64,000 nt of DNA, taken from Paenacidovorax monticola (GTDB lineage Bacteria > Pseudomonadota > Gammaproteobacteria > Burkholderiales > Burkholderiaceae_C). The notes under the pieces are model-generated. The model saw only the letters and a program-made list of their open reading frames with translations. It did not search any database and was not told where the DNA came from. Shown here one piece after another: positions 47,243-57,500 of the stretch (position 1 is the stretch's first letter; each line of letters starts with the position of its first letter). Location: positions 3,348,001-3,412,000 of the forward strand of contig NZ_CP060790.1 of the NCBI RefSeq assembly GCF_014489595.1. Direction: 5' to 3'. A program made the translations under genes and the position numbers.

Positions 47243-48274
47243 ATGACACTTTCGCATTTCGCATCCGTACCCTCAGCGGCCCGCCGCCCGCAAGCCCTGT
47301 GGCGCACGCTGGCCGGTGCCGCAGCGCTGGCGGCCGCCCTGGCGGCGCCCATGGCGCAGGCCCAGGGTACGGGCGGCTACCCATCCAAGACCATCCGCCT
47401 GGTCGTGCCCTTCGCGCCCGGAGGCTCCACCGACATCCTGGGCCGCCTGCTTGCGCAAAAGCTCGGCGAGAGCATGCATGTCTCGGTGGTGGTGGACAAC
47501 AAGCCCGGCGCCAACGGCACCATCGGCTGCGACCAGGTGGCCAAGGCGCCGGCCGACGGCTACACCGTGGTGCTCGGCGACGTGGGCTGCATGGCCATGG
47601 CCACGGGCCTCTACACCAAGCTGCCCTACGACCCGCTGCGCGACTTCGCGCCCGTGAGCCTGGTGGCGCGCAGCCCGCTGGTGCTCACCGTGGGTGCGCA
47701 AAGCCCGTTCCAGTCGCTCAAGGATCTCACGGCCGCCGCGCAGGCCCAGCCTGGCAAGCTCAACTACCCCTCGTCGGGCACGGGCGGCCCCAACCACCTG
47801 GGCGCCGAGCTGTACGCCATGCAGGCCAAGGTGAAGGTCAGCCACATTCCGTACAAGGGCAGCGCGCCCTCGGTGGTGTCGCTGGTGGCGGGGGAGACCG
47901 ATTTCGGCTTTCTCACGGCCGTGACCATTGCCTCGCAGCTCAACGCCGGCAAGGTGCGCGCGCTGGCCGTGGCGCACAGCGAACGCCTGCCCTCGATGCC
48001 CCATGTGCCCACCATGTCCGAGGCCGGCCTCAAGGGCTTCACGGCCGACGCCTGGTTCCTCGCTGCGGTGCCCGCGGGCACGCCCAAGCCCATCGTGGAC
48101 CGCCTCTACGCCGAGATCGCCAAGGCCCTGCCCGCGGCCGACGTGAAGGAGAAGCTCGACGCCATGGGCGTGCTGCCCTCGGGTTTCGCCCCCGAGGCCT
48201 CGGCCCAGTTCTTGCGCACCGAGGTGGACAAGTGGCGCGGCGTCATCAAGAACGCAGGCATCACGCTCGACTGA
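47243..48274 (+). CDS. Bug-family tripartite tricarboxylate transporter substrate-binding protein
   Basis: The 343-residue periplasmic receptor has a signal peptide (LAGAAALAAALAAPMAQAQ, residues about 23-41). Bug motifs include YPSKTIRLVVPFAPGGSTDI, VVVDNKPGANGTIGCDQVAK, LNYPSSGTGGPNHLGAELYA and PAGTPKPIVDRLYAEI. It shares the family with the receptor at 3251-4240 but the sequences are clearly different. It is downstream of the GntR gene on the same strand and ends in a strong bidirectional terminator. The ligand is unknown. Confidence 0.9.
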   Translation: MTLSHFASVPSAARRPQALWRTLAGAAALAAALAAPMAQAQGTGGYPSKTIRLVVPFAPGGSTDILGRLLAQKLGESMHVSVVVDNKPGANGTIGCDQVAKAPADGYTVVLGDVGCMAMATGLYTKLPYDPLRDFAPVSLVARSPLVLTVGAQSPFQSLKDLTAAAQAQPGKLNYPSSGTGGPNHLGAELYAMQAKVKVSHIPYKGSAPSVVSLVAGETDFGFLTAVTIASQLNAGKVRALAVAHSERLPSMPHVPTMSEAGLKGFTADAWFLAAVPAGTPKPIVDRLYAEIAKALPAADVKEKLDAMGVLPSGFAPEASAQFLRTEVDKWRGVIKNAGITLD

Positions 48275-48293
48275 GCCCCCGGACTGCGCCCTG

Positions 48294-48332
48294 AAAAAAG
48301 CCCCTGCGGCCGCAAGGCCCAGGGGCTTTTTT
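48294..48332. terminator. Bidirectional rho-independent terminator
   Basis: AAAAAAGCCCCTG pairs with CAGGGGCTTTTTT around a 13-base loop. There are A and T tracts on both sides. It lies between the convergent Bug-receptor and mmsA genes and serves both. Confidence 0.92.
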
Positions 48333-48365
48333 GCGGACCGGGGTTGGGCCCCGGCCGTTGCGGCC

Positions 48366-49883
<1,518 letters not shown>

Positions 49884-49949
49884 GGTGGTCTCAGGAAAAA
49901 AGCCGCGTGCGCTTGTTCCATGCGCCGACAGCTATCAAAAAAGGAATTC

Positions 49950-50576
49950 TCAGGCCGCCATGGCCTGGGATGCCAGGTAGGGGGTGACATGGCCCAGCGC
50001 GCGCTCCACGTACACCTGCTTCTCGCCCACGGGGGCGAAATAGTGCAGCACCTCGCGCGCCTGCTCCACGCCCTTGAGCCGGGCGATGAGCCAGGCCACG
50101 AGGTACTGCGATGCCAGGCAGCCGCCTGCCGTGGCGACATTGCCGCGCGCGACGAAGGGCTGGTCGATCACGTTCACGCCGGACTCCACCACCCAGGGCT
50201 TGCTGGTCAGGTCGGTACACGCGGGCAGGCCATCGAGCAGGCCGAGCCGCCCCAGCAGGAAGGTGCCCGAGCACTGCGCGGCCAGCAGCTGCCGTGCGGG
50301 ATCGAGGCGCAACTGGCCCATGATGGCGGGGGTGTTGGCGATTTCCCGCGTCTTCATGCCGCTGCCGATCAGCACGGCATCGGCCTGCGCGGCGGCGGAC
50401 AGGTCCTCGTGCGCGTCGATGGTCAGGCCGTTCATGGAGGTTACGCGGGGCGTGGGGCAGGCAATGCGCACTCGCCAGTCCCGATCGCCCAGCAGCGCGA
50501 TGCGGTTGAGCATGCCGAAAGCCACCAACGAGTCAAGGTCGTTGAAGCCGTCGAACGTCAGGATGGCGATGTGCAT
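49950..50576 (-). CDS. DJ-1/PfpI family protein
   Basis: The 208-residue protein has the DJ-1/PfpI glutamine-amidotransferase-like fold. It contains HIAILTFDGFNDLDSLVAFG, DAVLIGSGMKT and the nucleophile elbow AAQCSGTFLLGRLGLLDG with the catalytic Cys, and a later GGCLASQYL. Proteins with this pattern include isonitrile-hydratase-like and regulator N-terminal domains; no HTH is attached here. Its place between bauA and mmsA suggests a function in the same pathway or control circuit, but no reaction can be assigned. Confidence 0.78.
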   Translation of the reverse strand: MHIAILTFDGFNDLDSLVAFGMLNRIALLGDRDWRVRIACPTPRVTSMNGLTIDAHEDLSAAAQADAVLIGSGMKTREIANTPAIMGQLRLDPARQLLAAQCSGTFLLGRLGLLDGLPACTDLTSKPWVVESGVNVIDQPFVARGNVATAGGCLASQYLVAWLIARLKGVEQAREVLHYFAPVGEKQVYVERALGHVTPYLASQAMAA

Positions 50577-50591
50577 GGGGTGACCTGGTAC

Positions 50592-51955
50592 TCAGGCCGT
50601 TTCGGCCAGCGCGTCGCCCAGGGCGTTGACGAGGCGGTCGATCTCGGCCTCGGTGCTGATGAAGGGGGGCGCGAGCTGGATCGTGTCGCCGCCGTAGCGC
50701 ACGTAGAAGCCCTTGTCCCAGCACTTCATGGCGATCTCGTAGGGGCGGCGCGCCGGCTCGCCCGGCAGCGCGGCGATGGTGAAGCCCGCGGCCAGGCCGT
50801 AGTTGCGGATGTCGGCCACGTGCTTGGCGCCCTTGAGGCTGTGCACGGCCTTCTCGAACAGGGGGCCAGCGCCTTCACGCGGCCGGGCATGTCTTCCTTC
50901 TGCAGGATGTCCAGCACCGCGTTGCCTGCCGCGCAGGCCACGGGATGGGCCGAGTAGGTATAGCCGTGCGCGAACTCCAGCATGTACTCGGGGCCGCCCG
51001 CGGCCATGAAGGTGTCGTAGATCTCCTTGGTGGCGATGCAGCCGCCCAGCGGCTGGGCGCCGTTGGTCACCTGCTTGGCGAAGTTCATGATGTCGGGCAC
51101 CACGCCGAAGGCCTCGGCACCGGTCCAGGCGCCGCAGCGGCCAAAGCCCGTGATGACCTCGTCGAAGATCAAGAGGATGTTGTTCTGCGAGCAGATCTCG
51201 CGGATGCGCTCCAGATAGCCCTTGGGCGGAATCACCACGCCCGCCGAGCCCGAGAACGGCTCCACGATCACGGCGGCGATGTTGCTCGCGTCATGCAGCG
51301 CGATCACGTCGAGCAGCTTGTCGGCCAGCGCGCGGCCGTCGGTGTCGGGCATGCCCTGGTAGAACGAGCCTGCGGGCGGCTGCGTGTGCGGAATGTGGTC
51401 GGCCTCGATGCCCTGGCCGAACAGCTTGCGGTTGCCGCCGATGCCGCCCACCGAGATGCCGCCGTAGTTCACGCCGTGGTAGCCCTTCTCGCGGCCGATC
51501 AGGCGCGTCTTGCCGGCCTGGCCCTTGGCGCGCCAGTAGGCGCGGGCCATCTTCAGCGACGTGTCGGCCGCCTCCGAGCCCGAACCCGTGAAGAACACAT
51601 AGTCCAGCCCCGCGGGCGTCAGTTCCTTGAGCTTGTTGGCGAGCTGGAACGAGGCCGGATGGCCGAACTGAAACGCGGGCGCGTAGTCCAGCGTGGCAGC
51701 GGCGCGGCCGATGGCCTCGGCCACCTCCTTGCGGCCATGGCCCAGGCCCGAGCACCACAGGCCCGAGAGGCCGTCGAAGATCTTGCGGCCTTCGGCATCG
51801 GTGTAATAGGCGCCCTGGCCGCCCACGATCATGCGCGGCTTGGCCTTGAAGTTGCGGTTGGCGGTGAAGGGCATCCAGTGCGCATCGAGCCAGGCGGCGT
51901 CCATGCGCGGAGCGGTGGCGGGGGTGCTGGCGTCGTCGACGACGTGGAAGGACAT
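50592..51955 (-). CDS. bauA: Beta-alanine/omega-amino acid:pyruvate aminotransferase; frameshift near 50861-50865
   Basis: The class III PLP aminotransferase is about 454 residues after repair. It contains LDAHWMPFTANRNFKAKPRM, YTDAEGRKIFDGLSGLWCSG, FFTGSGSEAADTSLKMARAY, LLIFDEVITGFGRCG and the Schiff-base lysine in FAKQVTNGAQPLGG. The C-terminal part (KGAKHVADIRNYGLAAGFTI, GFYVRYGGDTIQLAPPFI) lies in another frame from about 50870. Adding one G to the run at 50861-50865 joins them. It closely follows P. putida omega-amino-acid:pyruvate aminotransferase. It turns beta-alanine and pyruvate into malonate semialdehyde and alanine, feeding mmsA. A LysR gene is divergent. Confidence 0.92.
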
Positions 51956-52064
51956 GGCGGGCTCCTCGGGCGGCTGAAGGTGAATGGGGAACGTGGTGGC
52001 GCCTATTGTTGGCGTCGGTGTTAATCTCTTGAAGCATCAAATATCCACGTTCACTTGCCGATTC

Positions 52065-53021
52065 ATGCAAGTAAAAACCCCCTCCAACGCCCGCCAGCGC
52101 GCCGTGCTGGGCCAGCTCAGCGACATGGACCTGCGCCTGCTGCAGGTCTTCAAGGCCGTGGTCGAGTGCGGCGGCATGGCCGCGGCCGAGCTGGAGCTGA
52201 ACATCGGCACCAGCACCGTGAGCCGCCACGTGAAAGACCTGGAAACGCGCCTGGGCCTCACCCTGTGCCGGCGCGGGCGCGCGGGCTTCGCCCTCACGCC
52301 CGAGGGCCAGCGTGTGTACGACGAGACGCTGCGCCTGCTCGCCTCGGTGCAGGGCTTTCGCGACGGCATCGACGACATCCATGCCCGCATGGGCGGCCTG
52401 CTCTCGGTGGCCGTGTTCGACAAGACGGCCAGCAACCCCGCCGCGCGCATCTGCGACGCCATCGCCGCCTTCACGCACGAGGCGCCCGACGTTCAACTGC
52501 GCCTGCACGTGGGCTCCATCAACGCCATCGAGCGCGGCGTGATCGACGGCAGCTACCAGGTGGGCATCATCCCCGCGCACCGCAACTCGCGCAGCCTGCT
52601 CTACACCGACCTGTTCGGCGAGACCATGCTGCTGTACTGCGGCGCGGGCCACCCGCTGTTCGGCCAGCCGCCCGCCGTGCACCAGGCACTGGACTGGGAC
52701 GCCGTGCGCGCCTACCAGTTCGCGGGCCTGGGCTATCACTCGCCCAACATGGAACTGAGCCACCAGGCGCGCCTCACGCGCAGCGCCACGGGGTTCGACC
52801 AGGAATCTATCGCCACGCTCATCCTCTCGGGCCGCTACCTGGGCTTTCTGCCCGACCACTACGCCGAGGCCTTCGAGCGCCAGGGCCGCATGCAGGCCGT
52901 CAAGCCCGAGGAGTTCCGCTATGCCTGCCAGTTCGTGAGCCTGGTGCGCCGCTCGCCGGAGCCGTCACGGGCGGCGCAGGCGTTTCAGCGGTGTTTGGCG
53001 GTGGCGCATGGGGGGAAGTGA
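52065..53021 (+). CDS. LysR-type regulator of the bauA cluster
   Basis: The 318-residue LTTR has its HTH at about 15-80 (LSDMDLRLLQVFKAVVECGG, LNIGTSTVSRHVKDLETRLG, RRGRAGFALTPEGQRVYD). A substrate-binding-like effector domain follows. It is divergent from bauA with about 110 bp between them and so probably controls beta-alanine degradation. The gap carries an AT-rich stretch (52030-52048). The inducer may be beta-alanine or malonate semialdehyde (inference). Confidence 0.88.
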   Translation: MQVKTPSNARQRAVLGQLSDMDLRLLQVFKAVVECGGMAAAELELNIGTSTVSRHVKDLETRLGLTLCRRGRAGFALTPEGQRVYDETLRLLASVQGFRDGIDDIHARMGGLLSVAVFDKTASNPAARICDAIAAFTHEAPDVQLRLHVGSINAIERGVIDGSYQVGIIPAHRNSRSLLYTDLFGETMLLYCGAGHPLFGQPPAVHQALDWDAVRAYQFAGLGYHSPNMELSHQARLTRSATGFDQESIATLILSGRYLGFLPDHYAEAFERQGRMQAVKPEEFRYACQFVSLVRRSPEPSRAAQAFQRCLAVAHGGK

Positions 53022-53160
53022 GTGCGTGTGGATGTGGGCGGGTTCTGCTTGCGGCCAGGAGCGGTCTTGGGCCAATCGAAAATTCAGTCGCGCAACGTTC
53101 GAGCTAACCCCTCTGTAGCTGGGCGGGGTTGAGCGAGGATCTAGGCTTCACCCGAGTTGA

Positions 53161-53730
53161 CTAGCGAGAGATTGGTGCACCGCTTGCTGTCATGAGACGG
53201 CATGACCTCCATACATCAGCTGACGCATCACGAAGTTTGCCGTCAGCAATGGTCGTTGTTGTCTCGCGCAGAGTCGCCTCCAAGCCTCTCCTCTGAATCT
53301 CCCACTTCCCCAGCGTGACCATGTCAGTCATGAGAAGCATAAAGTCAGACTGTTCAGCTCTTGCATCAAGTGCGAGTTCTATGCTCGTTTGGTTCTCACC
53401 GTTGTGATGCCTGTAGGACATTTTCGCGTCGATGATGGACTTGCCACCTTTGCGTCGATCTATGTACTTAACAGACTCCTCGCTGTTGTACCAATCGTGA
53501 GGTGCGTCGATTGGAGTTGAGTACCGGAGTCTGGTCAGTTCTCCGTCTGTAAACCGCAAATAGATCTGATCGGTGAATGTTGCAGAGAGCGCACCGACGG
53601 TTGTCGTGCGCGGCGGCTTTGAGCAGCGAATGGAGAAGTCGACGAGTTCTGATTGCGTCCACTCTGACTGAGCCTGTGCCGACATGCTAAGGAGTATAGG
53701 AATTACGGCGAGCAGGCGAAAGCGAGGCAT
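53161..53730 (-). CDS. Secreted protein of unknown function
   Basis: The 189-residue protein starts with a signal peptide (MPRFRLLAVIPILLSMSAQAQ) and has no transmembrane helix after it. The mature part is mixed (DFSIRCSKPPRTTTVGALSA, HDWYNSEESVKYIDRRKGGK) and contains two cysteines. I do not recognise a family. Its base composition is close to 50% G+C, much below the flanking genes, so it looks acquired. An in-frame ATG at 53742 is an alternative start; neither has a strong ribosome-binding site. The upstream 300 bases hold no other gene that I can support. Confidence 0.55.
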   Translation of the reverse strand: MPRFRLLAVIPILLSMSAQAQSEWTQSELVDFSIRCSKPPRTTTVGALSATFTDQIYLRFTDGELTRLRYSTPIDAPHDWYNSEESVKYIDRRKGGKSIIDAKMSYRHHNGENQTSIELALDARAEQSDFMLLMTDMVTLGKWEIQRRGLEATLRETTTTIADGKLRDASADVWRSCRLMTASGAPISR

Positions 53731-54039
53731 CGTGAGGTGCATGAGGAGTGTGCTGTGAAGCCTACGAAACGACGGTTTGGACGCGGGGTCCCGTCTTCGG
53801 TACAAATGTAAGTAAACCACGAAACCCCGCATACTCTGTCATGTAGTGACGGCTTCGCGCAGGGTCCTTGGATGACCGCTCCAGATCATTTGGAGCCTTT
53901 CCCAAATATGGGCTCGAGGACAAGAGGCTCTAGCGACCGCACCACTCTGCATTTGATAGCGATCAACCCCTCTGCAATCAGCGCCCACGGCCAGCGTTGA
54001 TTCGCATCAATTCCCTCCGGCCGTTCCTACAATTTCCGC

Positions 54040-55976
54040 ATGTGCAGGCCGGCTTTCCATTCACGTGGGTGCGCCCGCCCGCCACGGCGCGGGTGGCGCC
54101 ATGGGTTGGCGGGCCTGCTGTGGGCTTTCGTAGCGGCTCTGCCTGCCCTTCCCGCAGGGGCGGCCACGGCCGGCGCAGCGGCGCCCGCCGCGCTCCCGAC
54201 CGAAATCCGCATCGGCGTGCTCTCGGTGCTGAACGATGAAGACGCGCAGCGCCAATGGCAGCCGTTGGTGGACGGCTTGGCGCATGTGCTGGGCGGTGCG
54301 CGCGTGCGGCTGCAAGCGCTGGCGCCCACCGCGCTGGAATCGGCCGTGGCGCGGGGGGCGCTCGATTTCGCGGTGACCAACCCCGGCCACTATGTGGTGC
54401 TGGAGGCGCGCCATGGTGCGGCGCGCATTGCCACGCAGTCGGCGGGCGCGGGGGCGATCCGGCGCATGCCGTGGGCTCGGCCGTGGTGGTGCGGGCCGAT
54501 GCGCCCCAGCAGCCCGCCACGCTGGCGGCGCTGCGCGGGCGGCGCGTGGCGGCCGTGGCCGAGGATGCGTTCGGCGGCTACCAGCTCGCGGCGGCCGAGT
54601 GGCTGCGCCAGGGGCTCGATGCCGAGGCGGGCGGTCTGCGGCGCGTGTTCACGGGCTACCCCATGCAGCGCGTGGCCCAGGCCGTGCTGTCGGGCGAGGC
54701 CGATGCGGGCATTCTGCGCACCTGCCTGCTGGAGCAGTGGGTGCAGGCGGGCCAGGTGCCCGCTGGCGCGCTGCGCGTGGTGCCCGCGCCCACGCAGGGT
54801 ACGGCGGTGCCGGCGAGCTGCCAAGCTTCCACACCGCTGTACCCGGGCTGGGCCTTCGCGGCGCTGGCGGGCACGCCGCCGGAGCTGTCGCGCACGGTGC
54901 TGCTGGCGCTGCTCGCCCTGCCGGCCGATGCGCTGGGCGGGCGCTGGTCGGTGCCGGCCGACTACCAGCGTGTGCACGACGCGCTGCGCGCGCTGCAGGT
55001 GGAGCCCTATGCGTTTCTGCGCGAGACGCGGCTGCAGGCCCTGTTGCGCCGCTACTGGCTGGCCGCCGCCGCCGTGCTGGCGCTGCTGCTGGCGGGCGCG
55101 GCCTACCTGCTGCGCGTGGAGGTGCTGGTCAAGCGCCGTACGGCCGAGCTGACGCGCAGCCTGCGCGAACGCGAGCGCATGGCGGCCCAGGTGGCGCAAA
55201 GCCAGGAAGCCGTGCACCACCTCGCGCGGCTGTCGATCCTGGGCGAGCTGGCGGCCACGCTGGCCCACGAGTTGAACCACCCGCTGGCCACCATTGCCAA
55301 CTACGCGGCCGGGCTGCGGCGGCGCGCGGCGCGCGGCGTTCTTGCGCCCCAGGCGCTCGACGAGGCGCTGGGCGCCATGGCCGATGAGACGGAGCGTGCC
55401 GCCCGCGTGATCGGCGGTGTGCGCGCGCTGGCGCGCAAGCGCGCGGCCGTGCGCCAGCGGCTCGATGCAGTGGCCGTGGCGCGCGATACGGTGGCGCTGT
55501 TCCAGGGGCTGCTCGCACAGGCGCCGCCCGTGGCCGTCACCGCGGCGCCAGGGGCCGAGGCGCTGCGCGCGTTCGGCGATGCGCAGCAGATCCAGCAGGT
55601 GCTGCTGAACCTGCTGCAGAACGCGCTGGACGCGCACCGTGCGGCGGGCCGGGCGCTGGCGCCCATTGCGCTGCACATCGGCGTGGAGGACGGCTGTCTG
55701 GCCCTCGCCGTGCAGGACCAGGGCGTGCCGCTGGCGCCCGAGGCGCTGGCGCGGCTGTTCGAGCCCTTCCACACCACCAAGCCCGACGGCCTCGGCCTGG
55801 GCCTGTCCATCAGCCGGGGCATTGCCGAGGCGCATGGCGGCGCCCTGCACGCGCGGCCCGTGCCGCCGCACGAGGGCGGCGGGCTGCGCATGGTGCTGCT
55901 GCTGCCGCTGGCGGCGGCGCCGGCGCCGGGCGCCACCGCCATCCAGGCGGTACCCATCCAGGAATTCGCGACATGA
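54040..55976 (+). CDS. Sensor histidine kinase with PhnD-like periplasmic domain (TtrS-like); frameshift near 54450-54454
   Basis: The repaired protein is about 645 residues: a signal/anchor helix (HGLAGLLWAFVAALPALPAG), then a phosphonate-binding-like domain (PTEIRIGVLSVLNDEDAQRQ, DFAVTNPGHYVVLEARHGAA, CQASTPLYPGWAFAALAG). TM2 is at about residue 345 (LLRRYWLAAAAVLALLLAGA), followed by the kinase core LARLSILGELAATLAHELNH and ATPase boxes (LLNLLQNALDAHR, DGLGLGLSISRGIAEAHGG). This is the TtrS design that senses tetrathionate in Salmonella. The reading frame breaks at the G run 54450-54454; one more G repairs it. ATGA overlap with the response-regulator gene shows coupling. Confidence 0.85.
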
Positions 55977-56605
55977 CTGCTTCCTCCGCACCCATCATCC
56001 ACGTGGCCGACGACGATGCGCACTTCCTGCGCTCGCTGCTGTTCATGATCGAGGGCCTGGGTTTCGCGGCCGTGGGCTACCCCTCGGCCGAGGCCTTCGT
56101 GCAGGCCGACCCCGCGCCCGTGCCGCAGGGCTGCTGCCTGCTGCTCGACATCCGCATGCCGCGCATGAGCGGGCTGGAGCTGCAGCGCCGCCTGGGCGCC
56201 ACGCCCTGCATGCCCATCCTGTTCATGACGGGGCATGGCGACGTGGACCAGGCCGTGCAGGCCATGCGTGGCGGCGCGCTCGATTTTCTGCAAAAACCGT
56301 TCAAGGAGCAGGCGCTGTTCGACGCGCTCTCGGCCGCCGTGGCCGCGAGCGCCGAGGCGCAGCGCCAGCTGGCGCGCATGGACGAGGCGCGCGCCCTGCT
56401 GGCCCGCCTGTCGCCGCGCGAGCGCGACGTGGCGCACCTCGTGGCGCGCGGGCTGTCGAACAAGGAGGTGGCGCGGCGCCTGGACATCAGCGACCACACG
56501 GTGCACGTGCACCGCCAGCGCATCACCGAGAAAACGGGCAGCGGCCACGCGGCGGGGCTGGCGCGGCTCATCCTGCGCGTGGATGCCGACGCACTGGAGG
56601 ACTGA
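55973..56605 (+). CDS. FixJ/NarL-type response regulator (TtrR-like)
   Basis: The 210-residue regulator has a receiver domain at 1-125: acid pocket VADDDAHF, phospho-acceptor Asp in LLLDIRMPRMSG, Thr in LFMTGHGDVDQAVQAM and Lys in LQKPF. A LuxR-type HTH follows at about 140-200 (LSPRERDVAHLVARGLSNKE, RLDISDHTVHVHRQRI). It would be phosphorylated by the TtrS-like kinase whose gene it overlaps by four bases. The cytochrome/tsdA operon facing it is the nearest candidate target. The gene stops 3 bp before the convergent tsdA stop. Confidence 0.9.
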   Translation: MTASSAPIIHVADDDAHFLRSLLFMIEGLGFAAVGYPSAEAFVQADPAPVPQGCCLLLDIRMPRMSGLELQRRLGATPCMPILFMTGHGDVDQAVQAMRGGALDFLQKPFKEQALFDALSAAVAASAEAQRQLARMDEARALLARLSPRERDVAHLVARGLSNKEVARRLDISDHTVHVHRQRITEKTGSGHAAGLARLILRVDADALED

Positions 56606-56608
56606 GCC

Positions 56609-57496
56609 TCAATACCGCGCGTCCTTGGGCTTCTTGCCGTTGGGCCAGTCGTTGGCCTTGGCCGGAAAGTCGGGGCGCGGCATGTGGGTGAAGTACTCCG
56701 ATACGTCCACCGCGTCCTGGTCCGACAGCGTGCCGCCCTGGCCCCAGGGCGGGTTGCGGCCCGCGCCCATGGGCATGTTGTACTTCACGAAGGCGGCGGC
56801 CTTGTAGGTGCGCGCCAGGCCCGCGCCGATGTTGAACGACTCGTCGCCCCACAGCGGCGGAAAGACCACGTGGCCGCGCGCGTCCTTCTGGCCCTCACCG
56901 TTGGTGCCGTGGCACACGGCGCACTGCTCGGCGTAGATGCGCTGGCCGCGCACGGGGTCGGGCACGAGCGATTCGTCGATCTTGCCGGTGCTGGCGATGT
57001 CGGCCCTGGCGCCATGGGGCATGTCCTGCGCCAGCCACTTCATGTAGGCGATCATGGCCTTCATCTCGCGCGAATCGACGGGCAGCGGCTTGCCGTTCAT
57101 GGAGCGCATGAAGCAGCCGTTGATGCGCTGCTCCAGCCCCACCACCTTGCCCGCGCGCGGGTTCATCTGCGGAAAGCTGTTCACGGTGTTGATGTAGTTC
57201 GCGCCCAGCGGCTGCTTGCCCTGCGCGATGTGGCAGCTGTTGCAGTTCATGGCCGCGCCCACGTGGTCCGGCAGCAGGCGTTTGGTGTCGTTGAGCAGGC
57301 GCTGGCCGTAGCGGATCTCGGCCGCGTTGGGGTGGCGGTCGATCTGCGCGTCGGGCGGTATGCGGTATTCGGGCAGTGCGCTGCCGTCGGCGGCCTTCAC
57401 GCGGTAGGCCGGGGTGGGGCCGGGGCCTGCGGCGCTGGCGGCCAGGGCTTGCAGGCACAGGCTGGCGCAGGCCAGCACGAGAGCGGTGGTACGCAT
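56609..57496 (-). CDS. tsdA: Thiosulfate dehydrogenase (tetrathionate-forming), dihaem cytochrome c
   Basis: The 295-residue periplasmic protein has a signal peptide (MRTTALVLACASLCLQALAASAAG). It binds two haems: CNSCH at 85-89 and CAVCH at 192-196. INGCFMRSMNG gives Cys128, the unusual axial cysteine ligand of haem 1 in TsdA. Blocks such as MNPRAGKVVGLEQ and FVKYNMPMGAGRNPP fit the family. TsdA oxidises thiosulfate to tetrathionate, or the reverse. It lies 4 bp after a trihaem cytochrome gene, the probable electron acceptor. A tetrathionate-sensor-like two-component system is next to it. Confidence 0.85.
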   Translation of the reverse strand: MRTTALVLACASLCLQALAASAAGPGPTPAYRVKAADGSALPEYRIPPDAQIDRHPNAAEIRYGQRLLNDTKRLLPDHVGAAMNCNSCHIAQGKQPLGANYINTVNSFPQMNPRAGKVVGLEQRINGCFMRSMNGKPLPVDSREMKAMIAYMKWLAQDMPHGARADIASTGKIDESLVPDPVRGQRIYAEQCAVCHGTNGEGQKDARGHVVFPPLWGDESFNIGAGLARTYKAAAFVKYNMPMGAGRNPPWGQGGTLSDQDAVDVSEYFTHMPRPDFPAKANDWPNGKKPKDARY

Positions 57497-57500
57497 GGTG

